Positions 52,564 through 61,721 of a stretch of DNA of 64,000 nt are shown here, piece by piece; the first letter of the stretch is position 1; each line of letters opens with the position of its first letter. The stretch spans positions 1 through 64,000 of the forward strand of contig NZ_JAASAH010000023.1 of assembly GCF_012726235.1 (NCBI RefSeq), read 5' to 3'. The notes under the pieces are model-generated. The model made no database searches and had not been told where the DNA came from. It worked only from the letters and a program-made list of their open reading frames with translations. The DNA is from Streptomyces sp. HNM0574. Lineage in GTDB: Bacteria; Actinomycetota; Actinomycetes; Streptomycetales; Streptomycetaceae. A program made the translations under genes and the position numbers.

Positions 52564-54408
52564 TCAAGAGAGTGTAAGGGTGGGCGCGTACATGTCGATC
52601 CAGAGGGCGAGGTCGAGGGTGCGCTCCAGGCCGCGGCGGGCGGACTGGGTGATCTGCGGGGTGTCGACCTTCACGGCCCGCTCCAGCCAGGTGCGGCTGA
52701 CGAGGTCGAAGACCTGGTGCGAGGGGCGGGACAGCAGGTCCTTCAGGCTCTCCTGGAGCGCCTGGTGGTATCCCGGGTCCTGGGTGGAGGGGTACGGGCT
52801 CTTCACCCGGTCGTAGACGGAGCGCGGCAGGACGTCGGCGGTGGCCTCGCGCAGCAGGGTCTTCTCGCGTCCGTCGAAGGACTTCAGCGACCAGGGCGCG
52901 TTGTAGACGTAACTGACGAGCCGGTGGTCGCAGAACGGGACGCGTACCTCCAGGCCGACGGCCATGCTCGCGCGGTCCTTCCGGTCGAGGAGGACGCGGA
53001 CGAAGCGGGTGAGGTGGAGGTGGCAGATGCGGCGCATCCGGTACTCGAAGTCGCTCTCCCCGTCGAGGCGTTGGACCGCCGCGACGGCCGTGGCGTAGCT
53101 GTCCGCGACGTAGCCGGGGATGTCGAGGGCGCGGGCGAGGGAGCCGGTGAGGATGCCGTCGTCCTCGCCGAAGGTCGCGCCGGAGGCGCCGGTGAGCCAG
53201 GGGAAGGTGGTGGCCCGCAGCGCCTCCGGTTCGAAGAACTGCTTGTAGCCGCCGAAGACCTCGTCGGCGGACTCGCCGGAGAGCGCGACGGTCGAGTGCT
53301 GCCGGATGGCCTGGAAGAGCAGGTAGAGGGAGGCGTCCATGTCGCCGAAGCCGGCCGGGATGTCGCGGGCCCTGATGACGCGGGAGCGGACCTCGGGGTC
53401 GGCGAGTTCGGCGGAGCCGAGGACGATGTCCTGGTGCTCGGTCCCGCTGACGCGGGCGACGTCGTACACGAACGGGGTGTCGGGGGTGCCGCGCAGCTCG
53501 TCGGGCACGAAGTTCTCGGTCCGGCCGACGAAGTCGACGGCGAAGCTGCGTACGGTCTCGCCGCTCCCGGCGAGCCGGCGGGCGGCGAGCGCGGTCATCG
53601 CGGAGGAGTCGAGGCCGCCGGAGAGCAGGGTGCAGCGGGGCACGTCGGAGACGAGCTGGCGGGCGACGATGTCGTCCATCAACTCCCGTACGTGCGCGAC
53701 GGTTTCGTCCCGGCCGTCCGGGTGCGGGCGGGTCTCCAGCCGCCAGTAGACGTGGGTGCGGACGCCGTCGGCGCCGACGGTGACGACCGTGCCCGGCTCG
53801 ACCTCCCGCATGCCCTCCCAGACGGCGTGGCCCGGTGTCTTGACGAAGGCGAACAGTTCACGCAGGCCGTCGAGGGTGACCTCGCGGCGGGCCAGCGGGT
53901 TGGCGAGGATCGCCTTCGGTTCGGAGCCGAAGAGGACCCCGTCCGCGGTCTCGGCGAAGTAGAAGGGCTTGATGCCCATCCGGTCGCGGACCATGACGAG
54001 CTGCCGCGTCCGGCCGTCCCAGACGGCGAAGGCGTACATGCCGTTGAGCCGCTCGGCGAACGCCGCACCCCACTCCAGGTAGGCCCGCAGCACGACCTCG
54101 GTGTCGGAGTCGGTGCGGAACTCGTGCCCGCGGCCCGCGAGTTCGCGGCGCAGCTCGGTGTAGTTGTACGTCTCGCCCGAGTACACCAGGACGACCCGGC
54201 CCTCGGGGGTGTCGACGCTCATCGGCTGCCTGCCGCCGGGCAGGTCGATGATGGCGAGCCTGCGGTGTCCCAGTGCCGCGGGCCCGGATATCCAGGTGCC
54301 GGTGTCGTCGGGTCCCCGGCAGGACATCGTCGCGGTCATGGCGTCGACGGTGTCGCGTTCGGAGGCGAGGTCCCTCCCGTAGGAGATCCACCCGGTGATT
54401 CCGCACAT
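52564..54408 (-). CDS. asnB: asparagine synthase (glutamine-hydrolysing)
   Basis: 614-residue two-domain amidotransferase that makes asparagine from aspartate, ATP and glutamine. Cys2 of MCGITGWISY is the glutaminase nucleophile, and the Ntn domain continues with GHRRLAIIDLPGGRQPM and YNYTELRRELAG. The synthetase domain has the PP-loop CTLLSGGLDSSAMTALAAR and VALSGESADEVFGGYKQFF. The family also includes amide-forming enzymes of natural-product and cell-wall modification, so the substrate may differ. The ATG follows GGAGGACGAC. The upstream region has an AT-rich stretch around 54505-54535. Confidence 0.94.
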   Translation of the reverse strand: MCGITGWISYGRDLASERDTVDAMTATMSCRGPDDTGTWISGPAALGHRRLAIIDLPGGRQPMSVDTPEGRVVLVYSGETYNYTELRRELAGRGHEFRTDSDTEVVLRAYLEWGAAFAERLNGMYAFAVWDGRTRQLVMVRDRMGIKPFYFAETADGVLFGSEPKAILANPLARREVTLDGLRELFAFVKTPGHAVWEGMREVEPGTVVTVGADGVRTHVYWRLETRPHPDGRDETVAHVRELMDDIVARQLVSDVPRCTLLSGGLDSSAMTALAARRLAGSGETVRSFAVDFVGRTENFVPDELRGTPDTPFVYDVARVSGTEHQDIVLGSAELADPEVRSRVIRARDIPAGFGDMDASLYLLFQAIRQHSTVALSGESADEVFGGYKQFFEPEALRATTFPWLTGASGATFGEDDGILTGSLARALDIPGYVADSYATAVAAVQRLDGESDFEYRMRRICHLHLTRFVRVLLDRKDRASMAVGLEVRVPFCDHRLVSYVYNAPWSLKSFDGREKTLLREATADVLPRSVYDRVKSPYPSTQDPGYHQALQESLKDLLSRPSHQVFDLVSRTWLERAVKVDTPQITQSARRGLERTLDLALWIDMYAPTLTLS

Positions 54409-54605
54409 GTCGTCCTCCGGCTCCGACCTCTGGTGCGTGGCCGACGGTTCGTCTCAACTCCCCCGTTGTCACGCTCAGTTGCACAGGCTGCACCAAAGGT
54501 CATGTGTATCGGCCACCTATGTATATGCATCCTGCACGGGGCACGCGGAGCGCAAACCGCGCCTGTTCCTCGGGGGCCCAATTCACGCCAGGTTGCTCGG
54601 CGTTG

Positions 54606-54776
54606 GGGGCGCGGGGAACTGCGCGAACGGGCACGGTGTACGGGGTGGCCCGGTGACGGCAGTTGAGCACCCCGCGCGGGGGTGGCGGGCGCTGCGCCTA
54701 TGGCGCAGTTCTCCCAAGCGGGGCGGGCCCGCGAAAAGGGGCGCGGGGAACTGCGCGAAAACCCGAGCCACGACGG
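54606..54776 (+). repeat. composite intergenic repeat, copy 2
   Basis: About 171 bases collinear with copy 1 at 15764-15945. It begins with GGGGCGCGGGGAACTGCGCG, passes through GTGACGGCA and a CTGCGCC-TAT-GGCGCAG hairpin, and ends with the repeated start motif and CGAGCCACGACGG. It lies between the divergent-facing ends of asnB upstream DNA and the lysoplasmalogenase stop. It is non-coding. Confidence 0.75.
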
Positions 54777-54822
54777 ACCCGCACCCCGCGACGTACAAGA
54801 GGGGGCACCCCGCGAAGCACCC

Positions 54823-55590
54823 CTAGGCGGCCGCCTCCGCCGCCTCCGCCCAGCCCGTGGCGATCAGGTACTGGCCGAGGATGTAGCCCGCCATGATCAG
54901 CACCTCCTGGGAGGGGAACTCGTGGCCCGCGGCCTGGAGGCCGATCAGGAGGTCGGAGGCGAGGAACGAGGCCGCGCCGACGGCCACCTTGCCGCCCACG
55001 CCCAGCGCCGCGGCCCCCATCGCGGCGAGCGCCAGGCTGTACCCGGCCGTCGGCAGCCGGAGCGCGGCGGGCAGCGTCGGGGCGAGCGCGGCGTTGGCCG
55101 CGGCCCAGGCGGCGAGGCAGCCGAGCGCCGGTGCGGGGCGGTCGCGGATGCCGCGCAGGCCGCCCAACTGGCCCGCCATGCCCGCCGTGTAGCTGAGCTG
55201 GGTGCCGAGGAAGGCGGCCATGCCGGTGAGGAACGCGGCCTCGCGCTCGTCCCACAGCAGGGCCGTGTCCCCGACCGTGGCGCAGGCGAGCCCGGCGACC
55301 AGCGCCTTCGGCGCACGCTCGGGCTCACCGGCGCGCGGGGTGCGGCGGCGCAGCGCGTACGAGGCGAGCGCGGGCATCAGCAGCGGCTTGGCCGCGCGCC
55401 GGGCGCCGCGCGGGGAACGCGCCGTGGCCAGGAGGTCGACGGCGGCGAAGGCGCCGTACGCGACGAGGGCGCCGCGCCCGTGCCCGTCCGCGCGGGCGAA
55501 GCGGGCCGTGGCCTCCTTCAGCAGCGTCCGCACTCCCGGCCCGGAGACCGCCGTCCGCACCGCACCTGCCGCACTCGCCGTGATCGTCAT
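54823..55590 (-). CDS. lysoplasmalogenase (YhhN family) membrane protein
   Basis: 255-residue, about seven- to eight-helix membrane protein. Hydrophobic segments run through most of the length (ALVAYGAFAAVDLLATA, KALVAGLACATVGDTALLWD, AAFLTGMAAFLGTQLSYTAG). FLASDLLIGLQAA and MAGYILGQYLIATGWAEA are typical YhhN blocks, with the conserved acidic residues in GDTALLWD and SDLL. The family hydrolyses the vinyl-ether bond of lysoplasmalogens. I took ATG 55590, but no ribosome-binding site is clear; a TTG at 55626 is the alternative. Confidence 0.87.
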   Translation of the reverse strand: MTITASAAGAVRTAVSGPGVRTLLKEATARFARADGHGRGALVAYGAFAAVDLLATARSPRGARRAAKPLLMPALASYALRRRTPRAGEPERAPKALVAGLACATVGDTALLWDEREAAFLTGMAAFLGTQLSYTAGMAGQLGGLRGIRDRPAPALGCLAAWAAANAALAPTLPAALRLPTAGYSLALAAMGAAALGVGGKVAVGAASFLASDLLIGLQAAGHEFPSQEVLIMAGYILGQYLIATGWAEAAEAAA

Positions 55591-55666
55591 GGCGTACAGG
55601 CTGGCGAGCGACGGGCCCCCGGTCAATACCCGGGGGTAACTCGGGGCCGGGCGGCGGGTGTTGTGC

Positions 55667-56710
55667 TCACGCCTCGTCGTCGTCCGCGCCAGCGCCCTCG
55701 GCCGCGCGGATCGCGTCGCGGTAGGTGCGGGCCGCCGCGCGGAGGGCGGTCTCCGGGTCGGTGCCCTCGGCCTCGGCCCGGGCGGCCAGGGCCAGCAGTT
55801 CGTAGCCGAAGGCGCCGCCCTCGGGGAGTTCCGCGGGCTGCGGGAAGGGCACCTGGAGGCCCTCCGTGCGGACGCGTCCGGCGAGCTTCGCGGCGAGCGC
55901 GAGCGCGGGCTGGCCGAGCGGGACGCCCTCGGTCACGGACGTGCGCCCCTTCTCGGCGGCCTTGGCGCGGAGCCAGTGGGCCCGGACGTCCTCGGGCGTG
56001 GCGGCCTCCTCCTCGCCGAAGACGTGCGGGTGCCGGTGGATGAGCTTCTCCACGATCCCGGCGGCGACGTCGTCGACGGCGAACGGTGCCTCCGGGTCCT
56101 CCTGCGCGATCCGCGCGTGGAAGACGACCTGGAGCAGGACGTCGCCCAACTCCTCGCACAGCGCGCCCCGGTCGCCCTCCTCGATGGCCTCGACCAGCTC
56201 GTACGCCTCCTCGACGGCGTACTTCGCCAGCCCGCGGTGGTCCCGGGCGCCGCTCCACGGGCACTCCTCGCGGATGCGGTCCATGACCTGCACGACGTCG
56301 ATCAGCCGGGCGCCGGGCAGGTCGTAGCTGCCGGGGAGCAGTTCGAGCTCGGGCATGTCCTCGCGTCCGGAACCGGCGAGCCGGGCCAGCCCGTCCGTCA
56401 GCCGCGGCTCCCCCTCGGCGGTGGCGACGACGACCGCCGTGCGCCCGCCCTCGCGGCACAGGTCGACCAGCTCGCGCGCCGTGGGACGCACCCCGGACTC
56501 GACCTCGACGCCGGCCTCGCGGAGGTACGGGAGCTGGGGGTGCGCGGGGTCGGCACAGACGACGCGGTCGGCGGTGCGCAGCGCCTGCCAGGCGGGCCAG
56601 GACAGCAGCCCGGGGGCCACCCGGTGGGTGGTGGTGAGCAGGACGATGCGGCCGGTGCCGGGGTCGCCGTGGTGGCCGGGGGCGGTGCGGGAGGCGTCGG
56701 AGGCGTTCAC
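55667..56710 (-). CDS. mazG: nucleoside triphosphate pyrophosphohydrolase MazG
   Basis: 347-residue enzyme that hydrolyses NTPs and dNTPs to monophosphates. The N-terminal 130 residues resemble the degenerate methylase-like domain of actinobacterial MazG proteins. The MazG domain (about residues 140-255) shows CPWSGARDHRGLAKYAVEEA, the metal-binding EEAYELVEAIEEGD and LCEELGDVLLQVVFH, and HRHPHVFGE. The C-terminal helices keep ALALAAKLAGRV. It is placed upstream of enolase as in other actinobacteria. The ATG at 56710 is used. It ends 76 bases before the lysoplasmalogenase start. Confidence 0.95.
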   Translation of the reverse strand: MNASDASRTAPGHHGDPGTGRIVLLTTTHRVAPGLLSWPAWQALRTADRVVCADPAHPQLPYLREAGVEVESGVRPTARELVDLCREGGRTAVVVATAEGEPRLTDGLARLAGSGREDMPELELLPGSYDLPGARLIDVVQVMDRIREECPWSGARDHRGLAKYAVEEAYELVEAIEEGDRGALCEELGDVLLQVVFHARIAQEDPEAPFAVDDVAAGIVEKLIHRHPHVFGEEEAATPEDVRAHWLRAKAAEKGRTSVTEGVPLGQPALALAAKLAGRVRTEGLQVPFPQPAELPEGGAFGYELLALAARAEAEGTDPETALRAAARTYRDAIRAAEGAGADDDEA

Positions 56711-56780
56711 GCTTCGAACGTAGCGCAGGCCGGGCGGCGGCGGGGCCCGGCCCCCGGCCGCCCCCGCCCGGAGCCGGGCG

Positions 56781-57458
56781 TCACTGCGGGATCGCGCCCT
56801 GTTGCTGCTGGGCGGCGCGGTCGGCCTGCTTGGCGCTGAGGTCCTGGAGCCACGGCTCGGTGGTGGAGCTGAGCGTGGCCTTCTTCGCGTCCCAGGTGCC
56901 GAAGCGCGGGTTGACGTCGATGCCCATCGCCTCGGAGGTCTTGGCGAGCTCGGCGTTCAACTGCGCGTTGCCCTGCGGGGAGCGCGGGTCGATGCCCGCC
57001 TTCCGCGCGATCTTGTCGACGGCGAGCTGCATCCGGATGCGGTCGTCGATCTCGTCAGGCGCGACGCCCTGCTGCTGGAGCAGCATCACCTCCAGCTGCT
57101 CCCGGCCGCCCGCCTGCTTGGCGAGTTCGGCGCGGGTGCGCTGGATCTCGCCCCGGCTGACGGACACCTTCGCGTCCTCGGCGGCCTTGGCGACGATCCG
57201 GTCGCGGAGCATCCCGTCCAGCTTGGCGCGGGTCAACTGCCCGCTGCCGGAGATCATTTGCTCGCTCTGCGGCGCCGAGCGCTGTGCCGTCCGCACCGCC
57301 TCGACGCGGCCCTGGAGCGCCCCCGTGCTGATCCGGTCGCCCTTCATCACGGCCGCCGCACCGGGGTGCGCCTCCTGGCCGCAGGCGGTGAGCAGGGGTG
57401 CTCCCACGAGGAGGGCGGCGGAGACGGCGAGCGCGGACCTGCGGCGACGGCTGTGCAT
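56781..57458 (-). CDS. SurA N-terminal domain lipoprotein
   Basis: 225-residue exported lipoprotein. The signal sequence (RRRRSALAVSAALLVGAPLL) ends in a lipobox LLTAC at about residue 25. The remainder is helical and matches the SurA/trigger-factor-like N-terminal chaperone domain (AKLDGMLRDRIVAKAAEDA, VSRGEIQRTRAELAKQAGG, DDRIRMQLAVDKIARKAG). There is no parvulin catalytic domain. It may assist folding of exported proteins. The ATG at 57458 follows GGGAGG. It lies 70 bases upstream of mazG. Confidence 0.9.
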   Translation of the reverse strand: MHSRRRRSALAVSAALLVGAPLLTACGQEAHPGAAAVMKGDRISTGALQGRVEAVRTAQRSAPQSEQMISGSGQLTRAKLDGMLRDRIVAKAAEDAKVSVSRGEIQRTRAELAKQAGGREQLEVMLLQQQGVAPDEIDDRIRMQLAVDKIARKAGIDPRSPQGNAQLNAELAKTSEAMGIDVNPRFGTWDAKKATLSSTTEPWLQDLSAKQADRAAQQQQGAIPQ

Positions 57459-57645
57459 GTGGCCTCCCGGCGGCGGCGAGGGTCGTGCGACGGCACACGA
57501 CCTGGCGAAGATCGATGGTAGGGAGTCGACGTGGCGCTGACCACAGATTCGACACATCTCCGCTCAACGAGCCACGCACGCACCGGTAGCGCCCGCGCCT
57601 CCCCCGGCCGCAGACTCCCGGAAGCCGCACCGCCGCCGGGGGCGG

Positions 57646-58257
57646 TCACCACCAGTACAGCGGGTAGTTCCGCCGGCCGGCCCGGTTCGCGAGGAGGCCG
57701 ACGCCGACGAGCAGCACGCAGGCCAGCGCCAGCAGGGCCATGAACGCGCCGAAGGGAGGGCCCGAGACGGTGACGATGACCGCCGTCGCGACGGCGGGCG
57801 AGTGGCTGACCCGCAGCGCGAGCATCACCCCGAGCGCGAGCCCGCCCGCGACGACCGCGCTCCACACACCGCGCCCGCCGACGTACAGCACCAGGAACCC
57901 CGTGAGCGCGGAGGCCAGTTGGCCGCCGATGACGTTGCGGGGCTGGCCGAGCGGGGTCGCGGCGGCGCCGGCGACGAGGGACATGCTCGCGGCGAGCGGC
58001 GGGAGGAGCAGCGTCTGCCCGAGCGCCACGCCCACGCCCGCGAGCAGGGCCAGTCCGGCGAGGCTGGTGACGGTCGCGAAGGCCACGGCGCCGGGCCCCG
58101 GGTGCGCGGGCGCCTTGCTGCGGTACCAGCGCGCAGGCCGGCCGCCGGGAGCGGTGGGCGGCTCCGGGACGTTGGCCGGGGGGACGGGTGCCGGAGGGTG
58201 CGGGTCCGTGCTGCCGGAGGGGGAGGTGACCGTGGTCTCGGTCGGGGGCTGGGGCAC
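57646..58257 (-). CDS. HPP family membrane protein
   Basis: 203-residue integral membrane protein. A Pro/Thr-rich cytoplasmic N-terminus (about 50 residues) precedes four to five helices: AFATVTSLAGLALLAGVGVA, PPLAASMSLVAGAAATPLGQPRNVIGGQLASALTGF, VVAGGLALGVMLAL and FGAFMALLALACVLLVGVGLL. The A-A-S-M and GQPRNVIGGQ segments are hallmarks of HPP domains, some of which transport nitrite. GTG 58257, with GGAAAGG six bases upstream, is preferred to the longer open frame up to 58386. It is divergent from the CGNR regulator gene. Confidence 0.87.
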   Translation of the reverse strand: MPQPPTETTVTSPSGSTDPHPPAPVPPANVPEPPTAPGGRPARWYRSKAPAHPGPGAVAFATVTSLAGLALLAGVGVALGQTLLLPPLAASMSLVAGAAATPLGQPRNVIGGQLASALTGFLVLYVGGRGVWSAVVAGGLALGVMLALRVSHSPAVATAVIVTVSGPPFGAFMALLALACVLLVGVGLLANRAGRRNYPLYWW

Positions 58258-58371
58258 GGGACGCCTTTCCGTCTGCGGGGTGCCGGACGGGGCACGGGTT
58301 CGTCGTGGTGCGTCGCCGGGCGGGCTCCCAACAGCCCCCGTGGTGACGCCAGTTCGGACCTTCCCATGACT

Positions 58372-58403
58372 ACTAACGGAAAACAAGAGGGGTTAGCGTT
58401 AAC
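58372..58403. promoter_or_regulatory. possible operator between the HPP and CGNR genes
   Basis: Three related half-sites, CTAACG (58373-58378), GTTAGC and CGTTAAC (58392-58403), form overlapping inverted repeats just before the CGNR start. The region is AT-rich for this genome. Autoregulation by the adjoining regulator is plausible. Confidence 0.4.
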
Positions 58404-58405
58404 TC

Positions 58406-59014
58406 ATGAGTGGCCCGACGATCGCGGACATCCCGGTGCAGGGCGAGCCGCCGGCTCTCGACCTGGTCAACACGACCTTCGTGAAGGGAGGCACCCGCGG
58501 CCGGCTCCTCGACGTCCTCGTCACCCCCGAGCAGCTGGTCGACTGGCTCGGGGCACACGCCGAGACCCTGGGCCCCGGCCTGACCCGCGACCTCGCGCGC
58601 ACCGCACCGGCCGACGCCGACGTGCTCCGCTTCCGGGAACTGCGCGGCGCCCTGCGCCAGTTGCTGACCACCCTGCTCGACGGCTCCGACTGGCCGCCCG
58701 AGGCCGTACGCCGGGTGAACCACGCCGCGCGCACCGCCGCGAGCTGGACCCAGCTGCCCGCCGCACCCACCGGCACGGCCCACGAGGTGTGGTCGGTGCC
58801 GGACCCGGCGGGCGCCGCGCTGTCCCGGGTCGCCGCCTCCGGCATCACGCTGCTGACCGGCCCGGACCGGGACGCGCTGCGCGCCTGCCGCGCCCCGGGC
58901 TGCGTGCTCTTCTTCGTCAAGCAGCACCAGCGGCGCGAGTGGTGCTCCACGGAGTGCGGAACCCGGGCCCGGGTCGCCCGGCACGCGCGGAAGAAGCGGG
59001 CCGGAGAGGGGTGA
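58406..59014 (+). CDS. CGNR zinc-finger / ABATE-domain putative regulator
   Basis: 202-residue protein. The N-terminal ABATE domain starts with a conserved LDLVNTTFVKGGTRGRLLDV, followed by helices (LRFRELRGALRQLLTTLL). The C-terminal zinc finger is CRAPGCVLFFVKQHQRREWC with CSTECGTR, where the usual CGNR reads CGTR. These proteins are putative stress-responsive DNA-binding regulators. The ATG at 58406 is used. It is divergent from the HPP gene with a 148-base gap. The HNH gene converges on it with 12 bases between stops. Confidence 0.9.
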   Translation: MSGPTIADIPVQGEPPALDLVNTTFVKGGTRGRLLDVLVTPEQLVDWLGAHAETLGPGLTRDLARTAPADADVLRFRELRGALRQLLTTLLDGSDWPPEAVRRVNHAARTAASWTQLPAAPTGTAHEVWSVPDPAGAALSRVAASGITLLTGPDRDALRACRAPGCVLFFVKQHQRREWCSTECGTRARVARHARKKRAGEG

Positions 59015-59026
59015 CGGCGGCCGGTC

Positions 59027-59860
59027 TCAGGCGGCGCACTCGCCGCGCATGGCGCGCTGGTCGGCGTCGGTGACGGGGAGCCGGTACTTCTCCGCGACCT
59101 GGGCGAAGCGGACGACGTACGCGCAGCGGATGCCGCGGTCCGGCGGGAGCCAGTCGGCCGGGCCCGAGTCGCCCTTGGCCGCGTTGGCCGAACCCTCCGA
59201 AGGGAGCAGGTTCAGCGGGTCGTTGGCGAGCTGCTGGCGCCGCTCGTCGGTCCACCGCGAGGCGCCCATCCGCCAGCCGTAGGAGAGCGGGACGACGTGG
59301 TCGATCTGGACCTCGGCGGCCTTCGCCTTCCGCCAGTCGATCTCGGTCCCGGTGTACGGGTCGTGCAGCGTCATCGACTCCACGACGCAGTCCGAACCGG
59401 AACGGTGGCGCAGGTCCCGGCCGTCGCGGGCGAGCATGTCGTTGCGGGTGTCGCAGCCGTTGCGGCCGAGGGGGACGCCGTCGACGGTGTCCTTCCACGC
59501 GTAGCCGAAGGCGTCCCGCGCGTACCCGTCCGCGCCCGAACCGGCCCGCGCGGAACGGGTGCCGAGCCCGTCGATCAGCGCGCGGGCCTCGGCGCGGTCG
59601 GCCTCGGAGGTGAGCGGGGCAAGCCCCGGCTCGGTGCCGTCGGGGTTGTCGAGCGGGTTCACGGCACCCGACGCCGCGCTCGCGCCCGGCGAGGCGCCCC
59701 CGGAAGCGGAACCGCCGCCCGGGCTGCCCTCACCCCCCGGGACCTCGCAGCCGGTGAGGGCGAGGGCGGCGGCCAGGAACGGGGTGACGGCGACGAGCGT
59801 GCGTCTGCGGCGTCCGGCCCGGGTGCGGGGGCCTATTCGGGTCACGGCAGTCCAATCCAC
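59027..59860 (-). CDS. secreted HNH (DUF1524-like) nuclease lipoprotein
   Basis: 277-residue exported protein. The signal sequence (RRRTLVAVTPFLAAALALTG) ends in a lipobox-like LTGCE. A Gly/Ser/Ala-rich spacer leads to the nuclease domain. Its HNH core is EVQIDHVVPLSYGWRMGA with H and D, then NDPLNLLPSEGSANAAKGDS, as in DUF1524/GmrSD C-terminal-type nucleases. DAFGYAWKDTVDGVPLGRNG with two nearby cysteines is conserved in the Streptomyces subgroup. It probably acts on extracellular DNA. GTG 59860 is the assumed start; GTG 59845 is also possible. Confidence 0.88.
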   Translation of the reverse strand: MDWTAVTRIGPRTRAGRRRRTLVAVTPFLAAALALTGCEVPGGEGSPGGGSASGGASPGASAASGAVNPLDNPDGTEPGLAPLTSEADRAEARALIDGLGTRSARAGSGADGYARDAFGYAWKDTVDGVPLGRNGCDTRNDMLARDGRDLRHRSGSDCVVESMTLHDPYTGTEIDWRKAKAAEVQIDHVVPLSYGWRMGASRWTDERRQQLANDPLNLLPSEGSANAAKGDSGPADWLPPDRGIRCAYVVRFAQVAEKYRLPVTDADQRAMRGECAA

Positions 59861-59970
59861 AAGGCGGCAGGACTCCCGATCCTAGGCAGCGGCGACCGTC
59901 TGACCTGGGGCGGGAGCAGGGATCAGCCGTCATGTGACCGATTCCGGCGGGCCGTTGGCGGCCTGTCGGG

Positions 59971-60138
59971 TCAGGCGCGCGGCTCGGCGGGCTCGGCGGC
60001 CGGCCGGGGCGTCACCCGGACCCGGTCGGGGGCGGGACGGCCGCGCCGCACCGCGTGCGCCGCGTCGATGCCGAGGGCCACATCACGGAGGAAGGAGACG
60101 AACCGGCGCCATACCGTACGCACATCAACCACATCCAC
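59971..60138 (-). CDS. possible 55-residue protein
   Basis: A short frame with good Streptomyces codon bias encodes an amphipathic N-terminal segment (VRTVWRRFVSFLRDVALGID, then AAHAVRRGRPAPDRV) and an Ala/Glu/Pro tail. The start could be GTG 60138 or GTG 60123. The ribosome-binding site is weak. No family is recognised. It lies in a 680-base interval (59861-60539) that otherwise holds nothing I can support. Confidence 0.35.
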   Translation of the reverse strand: MDVVDVRTVWRRFVSFLRDVALGIDAAHAVRRGRPAPDRVRVTPRPAAEPAEPRA

Positions 60139-60539
60139 TGGTCGGGCGGAACACGCGGGGAGGGGACGGCCGGAGCCCCGGCCGCCTGCTCCCGTACCCG
60201 CCCCGGGACCGGCAGGACGACGGGCCGGCCGATCGCCACCCGGAAGGGCGGCTCGCCCCTGCGCCGAGAGGGTGCCCCCCCCGCTGACGCCCCGCCAGGC
60301 CCCGTTCGCACGCGGGGAGACGAGGGCGGCCATCCGCGCGCAGCCGAGTGTTCACGTGCGTCTCACCGGCCGTGCACGCCCGCCAGGGCCGCCGCCACTA
60401 CCTTCCCCGGTCAGGACCACAGCGCAGCAGCACGGACCACAGCGCACCGGCCCGCCGCACCGACCGGCGCCGGACCGGGCGCACCGACCACAACGGGCGG
60501 CCCGCGGCGGCGGGCCGGCGGGGAGAGGGGCGGCGTCAC

Positions 60540-61721
60540 ATGCCGACGGATCCGAAGGGCACCTCCCGACGGGAAGCGGACAGCGGCAGACGGGGCCTGA
60601 CGGCACGGCTGAGACAGGGAAAGCCGAAGCCTCGCGGAGGCACCGCGCGCGATCCGCACTGGGACAACGTCCGGCTCGTCTCCGGCACCCTCGTCCTCGT
60701 CGGGCACCTGATCGAACCGCTCGGCACCGTCGACGGGCTGCGCTGGGTGTACGTCACCAGCTGGGCGATGCGGGTGCCCGTCTTCGTCATCGTCGCCGGG
60801 TACTTCAGCAGCGCCGGTCCGCTCAGCGCACGCGAGCTGCGGCGGCTGACCGAATCGGTGCTCGCGCCCTACCTGCTGATCAGCCTGCTGCACACGCTCC
60901 AGCTCAAACTGCTCTACGGCGACTGGACGTTCTTCGTCGGCGACCCCGCCTGGGGCCTGTGGTTCCTGCTGTCGCTGTTCGTCTGGCGGCTGCTGCTGCC
61001 CTACCTGGCGGTGCTGCGATGGCCACTGCCGCTGTCGATGCTGGCCTCGCTCGCCGTCGGCTACATGGGCAGCTTCGGGGCGACGTTCTCCGCCTCGCGG
61101 ACCCTCGCCTTCCTGCCGTTCTTCGTGCTCGGCTGGCAGCTGCGGCAGGGGCACGCGCGCAGCGCGGGCGTCACCGACGAGCTGCTGCACGCCCGTTGGA
61201 CCCGCTGGGCCGCGGTGGGCGTCCTCGCCGTCACCGCCGCGGCGGGCTGGGTCTTCCGGTACCGGATCGACACCGCCTGGCTGGCGATGCGCGCGCCCTA
61301 CGCGGACTCCGTGCCGCTGGAGCCCGAGTGGGCGTGGGGGCTGCGCGGGATGGTGCTGGTGTGCGGCATGGTGATCGCGCTGAGCTTCATCCGGCTCGTG
61401 CCGAAGCGGCAGCTGCCCGTGGTGACGTACCTCGGCGCGGGCGGCCTGTACATCTACCTGCTGCACCCGCTGCTGCTGCGCGCCCTCACCGCCGTCTGGG
61501 ACGTCACCTCCGTCGGCCCCTGGCCCGAGCAACTCGCCCTGCTCGCCCTCGGCGTGACGCTCGCCGCGGCCCTCGGCTCACCCCCCGTACGACGACTGAC
61601 CCGCCCCGTCGTCCAGCCCCGGCTCCCCTGGCTGTACGCCCGGGAGCCGGAGCCCCTGAAGGGGGCGCGGGGAACTGCGCGAACCACCACGACGCACCCG
61701 GAGCCGGCGACGCGCGTGTAG
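60540..61721 (+). CDS. acyltransferase-3-like integral membrane protein
   Basis: 393-residue membrane protein with about ten helices. DNVRLVSGTLVLVGHLIEPL in the first helix and WAMRVPVFVIVAGYFSSAGP in the second are typical of the acyltransferase-3 / fucose 4-O-acetylase group, which O-acetylates surface sugars. LWFLLSLFVWRLLLPYL, FLPFFVLGWQLRQGHA and LYIYLLHPLLLRAL are later helices, the last with the conserved H-P. The ATG at 60540 has GGGGAGAGGGG upstream; the longer frame from 60348 is Arg-rich and unlikely. The last 20 codons run into a copy of the dispersed intergenic repeat. Confidence 0.85.
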   Translation: MPTDPKGTSRREADSGRRGLTARLRQGKPKPRGGTARDPHWDNVRLVSGTLVLVGHLIEPLGTVDGLRWVYVTSWAMRVPVFVIVAGYFSSAGPLSARELRRLTESVLAPYLLISLLHTLQLKLLYGDWTFFVGDPAWGLWFLLSLFVWRLLLPYLAVLRWPLPLSMLASLAVGYMGSFGATFSASRTLAFLPFFVLGWQLRQGHARSAGVTDELLHARWTRWAAVGVLAVTAAAGWVFRYRIDTAWLAMRAPYADSVPLEPEWAWGLRGMVLVCGMVIALSFIRLVPKRQLPVVTYLGAGGLYIYLLHPLLLRALTAVWDVTSVGPWPEQLALLALGVTLAAALGSPPVRRLTRPVVQPRLPWLYAREPEPLKGARGTARTTTTHPEPATRV

